The notes beneath the pieces were generated by a model. It had not been told where the DNA came from. It saw nothing but the letters and a program-made list of their open reading frames with translations, and did no database searches. The translations under genes and the position numbers were made by a program. From Plectrocnemia conspersa (lineage: Eukaryota > Arthropoda > Insecta > Trichoptera > Polycentropodidae), in contig VTFK01000144.1 in assembly GCA_009617715.1 (NCBI GenBank), positions 124,001-188,000 of the forward strand: a stretch of DNA of 64,000 bases. The letters are read 5' to 3'. This document shows, in pieces, positions 26,038 to 37,679 of this stretch (position 1 is its first letter; every line of letters begins with the position of its first letter).

Positions 26038-27411
26038 TTATTGATTCATCTGAAGGGCAATAATCGTGTATGAAGTTGTCACTGCGGCAAAAGAGTAAAT
26101 CAGAGAAAAGTCCATATTTATGGAACCCTTCATAGAAAATTTCATGTTTCTACGTGTCACTAAAGTAGCGAATCTTCCTGTAGTCATGGCCGCAACTTCA
26201 GCTATAAAAATATTTTTAACAGCTTTCACGATACTTGAAACTATTTAATAGCATATTTAATTACCGTTTGTTGAATATATGCTTATTTTAGACACCAACT
26301 GACTCGTCCAACTAGCCTCAGACTTTAAACCTTCGCAGCATATTACTATCAAAAGTATCTGTATGATGTAATGCATTCCCCACACGTATAAGGAAATTTG
26401 CTCTTCCAAAGTCTAAAAAACAATGTTATGTACAACGATCTGTATTATACAGATTATAATATTTTCAAGCTCACAGTTTCTTTTAATGAATTCAGAAATA
26501 AAATTTGCACCACTGCCACTATAGTTATTAAAGCTGTCACACAAAGTAGCAAAAACTGAAAATAAAAAAATATATATTGCAAGATAACACCAACGATTAA
26601 CCATTAGTGTTCTAGGTATAAATTTTGATACTTTGATTTTGCCTCACTTTATTGAACTCACGGTTTTTTCAAAACGTCGCACCACACATTTGGCGTTATT
26701 TGCCAAGTTTTCGTAGATCGACATTATATCATATAAATCAATAAACTTGTACTTTTTGCTCTCTCTGGGCATCATTCTCCACTTTAACAGATCATTATTG
26801 TCTTTCATACTCACTATTATGTGTCCGAAAACTTTCTTCAAACTGCAATTGACAAGTCTCAGTCGAGACGTTAGCAAAACGATTTCTGTGACAAAATACA
26901 TTGTCGCCAGATCGACATACACAGACCTGTTCAAAGATATAAATTCAACTAATGTATACCCCCACACGAAAAAATCTAAAGAGGTTGAAAAAATAAAGTA
27001 AGTAATGTATATAGCATACATCACAAAGACGTTCATAATTATATCTGACTTCTGCGATATCGAAATGCCTTGGATATGGTCTATTTCTGACAGTTTTTCG
27101 TATGTGCTGATCTTTTTGTGAATGGATACGTTTGCGTCGAAGAATAGAGATAATATACCTAAACAGCCTTCTAATATAGCTACTGCTATGAAGTACTTGG
27201 TTATGAGCGTCGAGTTGTCCTGCATTTCTTCATAAATTTCATATCCTATCCCCGACAGCAAAAATACCATTAGAACGTGACTATAAATTTGCTTGTAGCG
27301 TTTTAATGATAATTTATTGTTGTGTAAATTAGCTATTTGATAACCATGTATTTGGTAAAATAATTTTAAAAAACGCGAAAAAAAGCGCACCGCGAACACG
27401 TCTCTGTTCAT
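26038..27411 (-). CDS. GrB3: complete gustatory receptor, subfamily B
   Basis: Exons on the minus strand: 27411-26662, 26555-26475, 26412-26265 and 26201-26038 (750, 81, 148, 164 nt), 380 codons plus stop, phases 0, 0, 1. Donors are GTGAGT-like after exon 1 and GTGAGC after exon 2. It starts MNRDVFAVRF with one extra residue (FFSRF) relative to B2. Four hydrophobic segments lie in exon 1; the loop is LLTSRLRLVN. The end is TTSYTIIALQMNQ, the Gr signature. Exons 2-4 are very close to those of A2 and A3, making B3 or a sister the likely donor type of the chimeras. Ligand unknown. Confidence 0.9.
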
Positions 27412-27699
27412 TCCGGTGCGTATCTATTCTATGGCAATTACCAAAACATATGCTTTTAACTTTATGCCGAATAAGTAAATTCGATATTGACACTTTAATG
27501 GCTTTCATTATTGATTAGTTATTAAGCTAGAATCAGAAAAACCGCCTTAACTTACGTTAATTAGACAAATTATTGTTACATTTGAAGTATTGATTCTGTT
27601 TTTATTTTATTATAAAATTTTGGTGATATTAATTGATAATATTTTGTAACTTTCAATATTTTTTTTTAATAAATTTAATAAGTCTTAGATCACATTAAA

Positions 27700-28190
27700 A
27701 TTCAAAAAGTTGGGAGGTCCGGTATCCGCACTGTATAGTTACTCGATAGCTTCGGTACCTCGCTAGCTTCGGTACCTCGCGGTAGTGAGGTACCGACAGC
27801 TAGTTTACATAAATTATAAATATATTTTCGTAAAAAATATTTTATCTATAAACCATCGACCAATTGTAAAAGCGGTGAAAATCGATGAAGGAATTGCGTG
27901 GTCGGAAAATTTCCATTCGATAAATTTACCAGTCGGTAAACTTTACGATCGATGTATTGCAGTCGGTGAACTTTTCTAGAACAGCACACAATTTTCTAGT
28001 ATTTTAAGAAATTTTATTGTTACTTGGAGAAGGTGTATAGTATGATATAAAATCAGTTATTTTGGATTTTATATGTAAATAGATTATTTTTAATAAATTA
28101 ATTTACTATGTATTAGCTGTCGTTACCTCACTGTCATGAGGTACCGAAGCTAGCGAGTGTGTGAATACCGGACCAACAACTTTTTAGGTT
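27700..28190. mobile_element. MITE-like element with long terminal inverted repeats containing GGTACC palindromes
   Basis: The left end (AAAAAGTTGGGAGGTCCGGT) and right end (the reverse complement of ACCGGACCAACAACTTTTT) form imperfect inverted repeats. These continue inward as TAGCTTCGGTACCTC and GAGGTACCGAAGCTA. The left arm carries an additional tandem CTTCGGTACCTCGC. The interior has no real gene, although it is open from 27785 to 27979. Its interior (AGTCGGTGAAC-type words) resembles degraded sequence in intron 1 of A2 (about 24310-24370) and A3 (about 29880-29960). About 0.5 kb, non-autonomous; superfamily unclear. Confidence 0.65.
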
Positions 28191-28229
28191 TTAACCGCCC
28201 TACCCATACGAATATTATTTTTGCTTAGT

Positions 28230-28600
28230 AGTTATTTTTAAATTTAATGGTTGAAATTAGATATTAAAACTATTGTTTAGCTGCGCGATTTTGTATCTAT
28301 TGGGAAAAATGGTTCAATCTATAAAAAATAACTTAACATTTTCAACTCATTTGAAAATAGGCTTACAACTTATCTAAATAATTCCAAAAGAAAAAAAATT
28401 ATATTATTCGAAGTTAGGTTTGAAACTTAGATATTTAATGATAAAAATAAATATTGTTTAATAATAAGCTATAAACATTATATTACATTTTAAAATAAAT
28501 TTGCAATTTCACTATAAAGGTTTGGAACATAAATAATAATAAAACGTAACATTTTGTATTATTTAAAAATAGGTATGAAGTTTAAATACACAATAATAAT
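28230..28600 (+). repeat. AT-rich repeat R5, copy 1
   Basis: It contains ATGGTTCAATCTATAAAAA and several loosely periodic units of the form AAATAGG.TTACAACTTAT. A copy lies in the opposite orientation at about 62420-62680. In both places an end of the GGTACC-palindrome element lies within about 300 bp, so the two repeats may belong to one larger element. Confidence 0.5.
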
Positions 28601-28624
28601 AAAAACACATATTACACATTTCAT

Positions 28625-29005
28625 AGTTATAACATACCTAGTCAATTTGCAATCCTAATATTTATATTCAGTCAAATCGAACAACGCACATGACAAATTA
28701 ATAAAAATTATTGTCGTGTATCAAAATTATTCTAACTGATGTCACGTTGATGTCGGCTATCTTGTTTTATTATACATTTGAATGCTTATTTTTTATTGGT
28801 CAAAACAATAAAACGCATTACCGGGGCTCGGAAATCAATCGAGCAAACTCAATTTTTATTTTTATTATTATAATTAAATATATTTTTTTGTTTACGAGTA
28901 TTATTATATATACTGTTCATACAAAGCGATACGATTTACAAAGTAAAAAATTGAACGTAGAATGTTTTATTTTAAAGCGAGTGCATCCAGAAGCGGCTTA
29001 GAACA
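28625..29005 (+). repeat. Interspersed repeat R3, copy
   Basis: It shares ACCTAGTCAATTTGCAATCC, TCACGTTGATGTCGGC, TGAATGCTTATTTTT and ACAAAGCGATACGATTTACA with copies at 25770-25905 (+, partial) and 44790-45335 (-). A 96-codon open frame (28711-29001) crosses it but has no coding character. Probably a non-autonomous transposon. Confidence 0.65.
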
Positions 29006-29229
29006 ATTATATATAAAGTTGATAAAAAAAAATTATACAAAATGACCTGTTCTATTGTATTCTTAAAAAAAATTAGCAACTACTGGTGATTTATAAGATA
29101 TCTGTAGTAAGAAGTCAAAGAAGTATTTTTAAATTGTATGGCTCAGTAAATGCACATATTTACAACTTGCAAATTTTAGATTGATTGAAACTCATTTATT
29201 AGTTACATTTGTCACGCATTTTATAAAAA

Positions 29230-30801
29230 TTATTGATTCATCTGAATGGCAATAATCGTGTATGAAGTTGTCACTGCCGCAAACGAGTAAATCAGTGAAA
29301 AGTCCATATTTATGGAACCCTTCATAGAAAATTTCATGTTTCTACGTGTCACTAAAGTAGCGAATCTTCTTGTAGCTATGGCCGCGACTTCAGCTATAAA
29401 AATATTTTTAACAGCTTTCACGATACTTGAAACTATTTAATAGCGTTTTTAATTACCGTTTGTTGAATATATGCTTATTTTAGACACCAACTGACTCGTC
29501 CAACTAGCCTCAGACTTTAAACCTTCGCAGCATATTACTATCAGAAGTATTTGTATGAAGTAATGCATTCCCCACACGTATAAGGAAATTTGTTCTTCCA
29601 AAGTCTAAAAAATAATGTTAAATAAAATGATCTGTATTATACAGATTATAATATTTTCAAGCTTACAGTTTTACTAAATGATTTCAGAAATACAAGTTGC
29701 ACCACTGCTACTATAGCTAGTAAAGATGTACCACAAAGCAGCAAAGTCTGAAAATAAAAAATATAATTAAATATACAAGTTGCGAGATTACACCAATGAT
29801 TGGACATACTAAGTGTTCTAGGTTTAAATTTTACTTTGATTTTGCCTCACTGACATTTCATGGTTTTTAATTAACAAATCATCGGTGATCAATTGTAACA
29901 TTGATAAACTTTCCGTCAGTGAATTGCAGTCGGTGAACATTTCGGATACTAGTGCGATAAAGTACGTATTTTAGCTAATCATATTTTCGTGTATAATATT
30001 TTGTACAAAAGCAATAAATCTTACTTATGAATTAGTTATTAAAAATTTTAACTCACTGGTATTTCATGACGTCTCAAGATCATTAGTGTACTATCGGCGA
30101 TCTCATCATATACCTCCATCAAGTCGAATAATTCGATTTTGCAAGGCAATGGCTTCTCTATGGTGATTAGTCTCCAAATCATCAGTTTATCACTTCTTTC
30201 TAAATTTGCGTTGCATTCACATAGATGACCATCGATAAGCCTCTGATTCAAAATTCGCATGCGGTTCATAAACAAAGTCAACTCGGCCACTAATTTCAAA
30301 GTAGTTACGTCAATCATAAATATTCTAATATAAAAGACAATGCAGGAAAGTCTAATCCCCAGACCATAGCGTTATTAAAGAATATCCACATGCATATTAT
30401 TAAATGTATTGAATATACTTTGAAATATTCATCACCACGCCCAAGTGATGCTTTTTTGACGGCATTAAGACTAAATCAATGTAATCGAATTTCTTAAACA
30501 TCAATTGATCCTCTTTGCTCTGGATGTCGAAGGAAATCAAGGAAAACAGGCAAAATATGGTCTCTACTATAGAGATGTTGTAGTAAATGGGATCTTCCTT
30601 TTTCGGTAGAAAACTTAAGGTATATTTAATGATGCACGCAATGAGGAATACAGCAGCTATATAAGTCCAAATTCTTATGAAAGTATGCCTAACGAAATTC
30701 ATAGTGTAGAAAATCGCTATTTGGAAACCAAAAAACATGCGTATATACTTAAAAAATATAGAAACTCGATGTGCGAGCTTTTGTTGTAAGCTTTCAACCA
30801 T
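29230..30801 (-). pseudogene. GrA3/B: chimeric gustatory receptor with frameshifts
   Basis: Same architecture as A2: A-type exon 1 (30801-30057) followed by B-type exons 29747-29667, 29604-29457 and 29393-29230. Exons 2-4 and all splice sites are intact and end TTSYTIIAIQMNQ. Exon 1 is 745 nt, two short of 747. Comparison with A2 shows two single-base losses, one near 30425 (after VVMNI) and one near 30325-30335. The frame is therefore lost in the third membrane segment and not restored. Intron 1 (309 bp) is A-like next to exon 1 and B3-like next to exon 2, with the join near 29850. It is probably a dead duplicate of the A2-type chimera. Confidence 0.8.
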
Positions 30802-30819
30802 TTTCGATAATGTCTCGCA

Positions 30820-30828
30820 AGGGACTGA
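30820..30828 (-). promoter_or_regulatory. Possible initiator upstream of GrA3
   Basis: TCAGTCCCT on the minus strand shortly before the ATG, as in A1 and A2. Confidence 0.3.
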
Positions 30829-30834
30829 TAAAAA

Positions 30835-31590
30835 AGTCCATTAGATAGGTTTAGTTATCATTTTTATTTTACATTATTTAGAATGCATTACCATGTTATC
30901 AATAGAATTTAAACGTTTTTTGATGCCGTATGTAGGCTAGTGATAAATAATTATTCTAGTGTACATGCATAACGATTATGTTGAGTGATTGTATAGATAC
31001 ATATATATTTAAATCTGACACCTTTTATATATAAAATAATTTATTTTGTGCATTTAAATAACTAATATTTTTGCACAAAAAAATTATTACTTTTCATATT
31101 GTAGTAATAATCTAAATACGGGTAGTGCTAATCATAACATCACCAAATTGAGTTTATTTAATTTTTTTAGGAGCGTTTTTGATACAAAATTCTGGATTTT
31201 TTCTGGTTTAATTATTATTTTTTTAATTTGTTTTACCACTTTTTTTATAAAACTATTGTTTCAATATTGAATATAATTAGACCAACATGAAAATCATAAA
31301 AAAATAATATTTATAGCAATGATTTAAAACAAGATTAATTTTTTTTGATTTTATAAATTATTTATCTAATTATTCGTCAAAGTATTAGTTAATTCTGAAA
31401 TAAATGTATTTTTTTAGCTGCCTTTTTTGTTATGTTGATGCACATATACATTCCAAATTTTGATATATTAAAATAATTAGATCCCATTATACAATGGCAA
31501 AAATTTTACCAAAAAAAAAATTATATAAAATAGCATGTTATATGAATTTCTTAAAAAAAACGGTCACTACAGCTTCTTAAAATATTTGTG
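30835..31590. other. Spacer upstream of GrA3
   Basis: No gene seen. The first 200 bp match the sequence upstream of A2. The remainder is AT-rich with poly-A and poly-T runs. Confidence 0.55.
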
Positions 31591-31599
31591 GAGTAGTAG

Positions 31600-32200
31600 G
31601 TGATTTATTAGATATCTATAAATGTCATAGATGGTTTAAACAAATTGAACAGGAAATTACGATATCAAGAATAGTTCTGAATGTGGGAGACCAGAAAAAA
31701 TAGACGATGATGTCCTTGCTACAGACATGGAAGCAAATGCTACTCTAACTATCCGTCAGTTGACCGAGACACTAAATTAATCTGATACACATTAAGTAGA
31801 TTGAGAAGGTTTGGAGACAAGGTGAATGGGTTTCATAGGAATCAGGCAAAAAAAAAACATGTGGTGCGTATTTGTATATCCCAAGAGCTTCTGGATTTTG
31901 AAGCTGAATCAAATATTATAGATTATTTGTAAACCAGAGATGAGAAATGGTTGTTGTATGACAACAATTGTCTTAAAAGACAGTGGTTTTTTAAAGGTCA
32001 AGTAGAAAAATCAATTTCGAAGCCCGGATTCAAAATTATTTATTGTAAATGTTGAGATTGCAAAGGGATTGTGTTTTATGAAACTCTTAAACTTGGCCAA
32101 AAAATAAATAACTTTTATTATGATCTTTTGAATCAAGGATATACAAAAGCTTGCAGTTAGTCTGCCAATAGAAGTAAAATAATTATACAAAAATAATGCA
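31600..32200 (+). pseudogene. Dead mariner transposase
   Basis: Plus-strand fragments read as a mariner-type (DD34D) cut-and-paste transposase. There is a helix-turn-helix-like part with CGRPEKIDDD and TIRQLTETLN near 31680-31780. A middle part follows with VVRICISQELL near 31865. The catalytic-region motif TRDEKWLLYDN with KRQW and SKPGFK lies near 31935-32030, and CKGIVFYE near 32060. Frames change between segments, and there are stop codons before TRDEKW and elsewhere. Parts are deleted, including most of the second half. Terminal inverted repeats were not identified. It lies between B4 and A3 in the same AT-rich background. Confidence 0.8.
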
Positions 32201-32249
32201 AAATTGTCTCGCTCCTTCTTTATTAAAAAAATCTGCAAAGATCATTTTT

Positions 32250-32850
32250 AAAAAATCAGTAAATTTACAATATCACTGATTCGTTGAATAATCTAATTGT
32301 TAGGAAAATTAAATACATTTTTGCTATTTTTAATTTTGAGATTATTGTATATCATAAATGTCTATTTTAATGCTTTCAAGTATTAAATATGAGAATTTAG
32401 CTGAGATTTCTTTGAGCGAAATTATTTTCAGATGATATTTGATTTAAAATAACTTTTAGATTGCTTTAAAAAATAACTTTTGCTGCATAATTAGCTCAGA
32501 TTTTTGAAGATTTCAACTACTTGCACAATTTGTTATAATTTCAACGATGATTTTGAATAACAAAAAAATCATTAGTCTCTAAAGTAAGGTTATTCACAAT
32601 ATTTTACATTACAATGAAAGAGATATCTCGTTACCAAACAATGAAGTATTTAATTGGAAATATTATACATCCAACTTGAGATGTTAATCAGTCGTAAGTA
32701 CCGCTAAAATACTCATCGATTTTTGTTTGGAAACGGGTTGACGCGTTGCTAGACCATCTATTATAGTTATAAAGACATTTTTTTTGGGTAAAATAATATT
32801 ATTTTCTCTGTGATTACTAATCGGTACCGTTTCTTTTTTAAGGCAACAGT
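32250..32850. other. AT-rich spacer
   Basis: No gene or clear repeat seen between the mariner relic and the R2 copy. Confidence 0.5.
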
Positions 32851-32859
32851 AGATTTTAT

Positions 32860-33300
32860 GTGGTCAAGACGCGATGCAATTGATTTGCAATCATCCTCAT
32901 CTGTGTTTCGGAATTTTCTCGAATCAGTATTATAAAATATATGATATTTGGTAGCTGAGACACAGAAAAGAGTCGACAGAGAAAATCCATGGAGTCACAG
33001 CTACAGTGACGAGCTAGGAGAATGCATTGACATGATGGACATCAGCGGATTGTCCAGAAAGCACTATGAGAAGACATCTCGACGACTTACAGCCGCTCCA
33101 TTGAAGTCACAGCCTCAGCTGGCAATAATACAACTCGACACGCCACCGAAGTCTCTGAGTTCCATTACCCCCTATTTCAACTCCACCGCCTGATAGCGAC
33201 ATCAATACGTTTCTCTATTTATGTGGTAATTTATTTATGTAAATAACTGTTACCAGCTTTTCCGATGTCTGAAAAGTCACACTTATTCGATCTAACCAAC
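32860..33300 (+). repeat. LTR-like repeat R2, copy 2
   Basis: This matches about 8560-8880: GATGCAATT, then CATCCTCATCTGTG, a TATAAAATA region near 32930 and a terminal GTCACAC block. An open frame at 32948-33193 lies inside it and has no recognised similarity; it is probably incidental. It lies only about 140 bp downstream of B4. Confidence 0.45.
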
Positions 33301-33437
33301 TAAAATTCTATAGATTCCCCAAACATTCCCTTGTTTTATATTGACGAAATGACAATGTATCTAAAATATAAATGTGGAAAGCGGTCAGATATTTTTTATA
33401 TTAACGTAAAAAATAAGTATTTTTTTTTCTTAAATAA

Positions 33438-34773
33438 TTATTGATTCATCTGTATGACGATGATCGTGTATGAAGTTGTTACTGCTACGAATGAGTAAAT
33501 CAGTGATAAGTCCATGTCAATCGAGCCTTTCATAGAAAACTTCATGTTTCTGCGCGTTACTAAAGTTCCGAACCTTCTTGAAGCCATGGACGCGTTTTCA
33601 ACTGTAAAATTTATTGTTCATTACAATTTTTTTATTAACTGATTTATTATTTAAAACATATTTAATTACCGTTTGTTGAATATATGCTTATTTTAGAGAC
33701 CAATTGACTTGTCCAACTAGCCTCAGACTTTAAACCTTCGCAGCATAAAACTACCAGGAACAATTGTGTAAAGTAATGCCCTGCCCACACGTATAAAGAA
33801 ATTTGTTGCCAAAAAGACTGAAAAATAAATAAATATATAATTGAATGCATACTTCATAACATAAAACAATCTTACTGTTTGAGTTGAAGATGTTAAAAAT
33901 ATGATTTGCACCACTGCCACTATTGTTAGTAATGCGGTTAAGCATAGCAGAAAAAACTGTAAATAATAAATTTGTTATAGTTAATATATAATTAGAGTGT
34001 AATGTTATTTTTATAAAGCTTCTCACTATTTTTTCAAATCGTCCTACTATACATTTAGCACTATCTGCTATCTTTTCGTATATTGACATCATATCGAATA
34101 TATTGACATATTTGGCTTTCTTGCCCTCCCTCGGCATCATCCTCCACCTCAAACAATCTTCATTGTTCTCGATGCTTACTAATTTATGTTCGTAAATTTT
34201 CTTTAAATTGTAATTTAACAGTCTCAGTCGACACGTCAGCAAAACAACTTCCGCGATAAAGTACAAAGTTGCCAAATCTGTATATACAGTCCTAGTCAAA
34301 GATATTATTTCAGCAAAGGTGCAATTCCATATGAAATAGTTGTATAAAATGGTATATATAAAGTAAGTTGTGTATATAGCATACATCAAAAACAGATTCA
34401 TAAGAGCATCGGTTTTTCGCGACATCGAAATGTTTTGCATGTGGTCTATATCTGCCAATTTTTTATAGGTGTTGATCTTGCTGGAAGTGGCAAAGTGTGT
34501 TTCTAGGAAGAGAGAGAGGAGGCCCAAACAACATTCGAATACGGCCACTGCCATGTAGTACATTTTTATATACCTCAAGGAAGATTGAAATTCAGTGTAT
34601 ATTTCATATCCTGTGCCAATCGTCAAAGCTACCATTAAAACGTATGTGTAGATCTGTTTGTAGCGTTTTAAAACTAACTTATTATTATGCAATTCAGCTA
34701 TTTGATAGCCGTATATTTGATAATAGAATTTTAGAAAATGTGAAAAGCCAACCACGAATATTTCCCTGTTCAT
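33438..34773 (-). CDS. GrB4: complete gustatory receptor, subfamily B
   Basis: Exons on the minus strand: 34773-34027, 33956-33876, 33817-33670 and 33601-33438 (747, 81, 148, 164 nt), 379 codons plus stop, phases 0, 0, 1. It starts MNREIFVVGFSHFLK. Four hydrophobic segments lie in exon 1, then one per later exon. The loop reads LLTCRLRLLNYNL with IYEKIADSAK before the fifth helix. The last exon contains GTLVTRRNMKFSMKG and ends TTSYTIIVIQMNQ. Introns 1 and 2 lack in-frame stops for a while, so the first exon appears longer in a simple ORF scan; the splice positions are fixed by comparison with B2 and B3. It is the most diverged B copy. Confidence 0.9.
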
Positions 34774-34789
34774 TCTAAGCAGCGCTTTG

Positions 34790-35810
34790 TCTATATTACT
34801 TTCCTAAATTGAGCACTGCCCAATTTCATTTTGATTAAGTGAATTTGATATTGAAACATCATATATTGTTGACTAATTTTGTTAAGTGGGTCATCAGAAT
34901 CTACCACTATATCTTAAAATTAATTAACAAACAAAACCTGATCGATTTTGGTTCGAATCATTTTTGTATTGCGGCATATATGAAATTGGTCTCTATAATC
35001 AGTAAAAAAGCTACTAATAGCAAAAGCTCTATGAAAAAAAAAAATTATAGAATTGCAATATAATGAGGATGATAATAATGCTGCTTATGATTTAACACAA
35101 TACAATAATGTGAATATTGAAAATGACTCTGATGTTAAAAATATAGAGGCGCAGTTTATCATCAATAACCGCATCATATTATATATTGTCTTTCATTAAT
35201 TTGTCTAAAAGATTTTATTCGATTGATATTAATGCAAGAGTTGACAATCTATTCTCATTTTGACTATTTCTAGTGAATGTTTTTATTTTTTTCAAGCACT
35301 TGTCGCCGGTTTGTTAAAAAATAATTTTATTAAATTTAATACTACCGTTAAAATATATTTTAGTTCATTTTTAATAATCACATAATTAATGCAATTTCGT
35401 CGGGATGTAAAGTGTACGAGAAATGTTACACCTGCTCGGGTTTTCGTATATGAAACCGACAGTTCCCACTGCAAGACATATTCAAAACGCTAACCGCATG
35501 AACGGGCGACCCTAAGCACGAACGCGAGTAACAGCTGAAGTTCTAGTGCGCATGCGCGACCAATTCAATTCCCGATAAACAATTCATGACGCACGCGTAT
35601 CGAATGCGCAAGACCGCTCGCCAACCAGCGCTGCAGTCCTATCCATCGGTATGGTTGTTTGTAACCGATTTTCTAAGCGATTACATTTCATAATTACGTT
35701 AATTAAAAAAATATACCCATTACACGTTCTTGGACAATTACTTAATAATTAGAACATAAAAATCTGCACATCGAATCTTCTGTCTGTTTTCAGCAACACA
35801 CTATTTTTTT
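34790..35810. other. Spacer between divergent GrB4 and GrC1
   Basis: No gene seen. About 34800-35440 is AT-rich. About 35440-35660 is a GC-richer block with many CG dinucleotides (for example GTGCGCATGCGCGAC), which stands out from its surroundings and may be a transposon end or a promoter-like island. A strand switch of the gene array happens here. Confidence 0.5.
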
Positions 35811-35813
35811 CAA

Positions 35814-35974
35814 AAGGAGAACTTCCCGGTGAGTTCTTAATGCTGACTAAATTTATCAATCACAATAAGATCAACTTGAACGTGAATCGTCTATTTCCAT
35901 TGGATTTCACATTTACTACATCAATAATAGCAACAGCAATGTCCTGTGCTGTCATTGTAGTACAGTGCAATTAA
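35814..35974 (+). pseudogene. Orphan D-type last exon upstream of GrC1
   Basis: A 161-nt segment matching exon 4 of GrD1: GELPGEFLMLTKF, then NHNKINLNVNR, ending AVIVVQCN and a stop. The reading frame is open. The splice acceptor is damaged: the aligned CAG is CAA. No exons 1-3 precede it on the plus strand. It ends 161 bp before the GrC1 start codon. Equivalent relics precede C4 and C5. Confidence 0.8.
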
Positions 35975-36108
35975 ATTAAAATGCAAACGAAAGGTTGAGA
36001 GCTAATGTTTTTCATTATTAAATTAAAAAATATTGATATATATGTACATACAAAGCAATAATAAACACACATATAAGCAAATAACATTTGTAATCGATTT
36101 CTCAAGGA

Positions 36109-36121
36109 AAGTGTCAAATTG
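36109..36121 (+). promoter_or_regulatory. Conserved AAGTGTCAAATTG box upstream of GrC1
   Basis: The box AAGTGTCAAATTG lies 14 nt before the ATG. It recurs just upstream of C2 (50551-50563), C3 (54398-54410), C4 (57518-57530) and C5 (60259-60271), although nearby sequence has diverged. It may mark the transcription start or a control site shared by subfamily C. Confidence 0.4.
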
Positions 36122-36135
36122 AAGCAGATATTAGA

Positions 36136-37674
36136 ATGAAATACAAGCTGATCGCATTTAAAATAATATATGCCATATTGGGTTTTAATGTTTCTGCATC
36201 AAAATCAAAAATCTCAAGATGGGCAATAGTTCAATCGAGCGTAATAGTTTTAGTGTCAATTTTAAACGAACTACAAACATATATAGACGACATTTCACTA
36301 CTGCCAGTTGAATCTGAATTGTTGTTTAATATTGCTACAATGATTTTGTCCATCTCAGAAGCTTGTGCTATACCCGCGTCTGTAATATTAAACATTGCCA
36401 ATTCAAAATTGAAAAGAAAATCTTACAGAAGATACATTAAAGTGATGAAGTTGTTGAACTTTTCAGAGCATTACAAAAAGCTCTTATTAAACTATGCAAT
36501 ACTAGCTCATTTTGTTTTTATGTGCTTTTGCGCTGTTTTTATAGCTTGTACCTTAATAGCCTGGAATAATTCTGTGATACAGATGATCAATATTTGTTGC
36601 ACAGTTATTTTTGAAGCGCATATCACATGCGAAATGCTTTTTTGTTTAATTCTATTTAAAAACATTAATCAAAGACTAAGGAACATTTGTAAAAATGATG
36701 CTGTGGACTTAGAAACTACAAACTTATTTAAATGTAAAAAAATTAAAACTCAATATAAAGATAAAAGTGAAGATGTCACTGTATTAATTAAAACATATGA
36801 GATGGTTGTCAGCAGCTTGAATGATTTTAAAATTCGTTTCAGCAGGCAGGTGAGAAATATACAAAAAATAGCTATTATAATAAACAATTAAATAACCAAA
36901 TTATATTTTAGTTTATTTTTAAGATAATAACATTTATAATGTCTTATTCCCTAACAATGTGCATTTTTTCAACAAAAACCTATATTAGCGATTATAAAAC
37001 GGTAATTGTGCAATTATTATATTTTACTGATACTAATAGAAATATTTAAATAAAATTATTTTAAGAATATTTGGATGATTGGAGCTATATATATTTGGGC
37101 ATTTAAAGAGATATCCTATGCCTTTCTTATTACATCGTTAGCAGAATTACTGAGGTCAGAATCTGAGAGAACTAGTGAGTTGAGCGTTAAACTAACCATC
37201 ACTGTAAACGGTATGTACCATATGAATACATTATTGCTAATATGTTAAATTATGGATATTTATAAAAAAAATAATAAATTTTTAAAGTTATTTGCTTCAT
37301 TCAAATGTCGTATTAGTAGGTATAGAAAAGCATCTAAAATAAATACTATATATTGGATATATGTGCAAATAACTAATAATAGGCATAATTTATAAAATGT
37401 GTTTCATTTAAAGATGCGCCTGAAATATGGTTATATGTATTTTACAAATACAGATTATCATTTGATGGTTTCATATGTGTCATGCGTAAAGGATCCATAT
37501 TTTTTTTCAGATGAATCAGTGCAACGGAAACTCAAAATACTGGCTAACATGAGCTTGAATCAAAAGGCGACTATTCCACTGTTGGGCTGTTTTTACATCA
37601 GTTATGAACTGCTCTTTTCTGTTTTAGCCACCATATTTTCATACTTGGTTATAGTGGTTCAACATTATCATTAA
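36136..37674 (+). CDS. GrC1: complete gustatory receptor, subfamily C, plus strand
   Basis: Exons 36136-36849, 36912-37001, 37066-37210 and 37511-37674 (714, 90, 145, 164 nt), 370 codons plus stop, phases 0, 0, 1, with good GT/AG sites. It starts MKYKLIAFKIIYAILGFNVS. Hydrophobic segments fall near residues 30-50, 60-88, 115-140 and 150-178 in exon 1, then one each in exons 2, 3 and 4. Exon 1 has LFKNINQRLRNICKND. Exon 3 has LAELLRSESERTSELSVKL, a C-subfamily hallmark. The last exon begins DESVQRKLKILANMSLNQK and ends FSYLVIVVQHYH, the Gr signature. It is the only Gr here on the plus strand and sits where exons 2-4 of A4 should be. Ligand unknown. Confidence 0.9.
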
Positions 37675-37679
37675 AAAGC

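Noticed and set aside
26747..27001. Plus-strand 84-codon ORF
   Set aside because: Antisense to GrB3 exon 1.
33751..34773. Continuous 340-codon reading of GrB4
   Set aside because: It reads through introns 1 and 2; comparison with B2 and B3 and good GT/AG sites fix the true exons.
34497..34778. Plus-strand 93-codon ORF
   Set aside because: Antisense to GrB4 exon 1.
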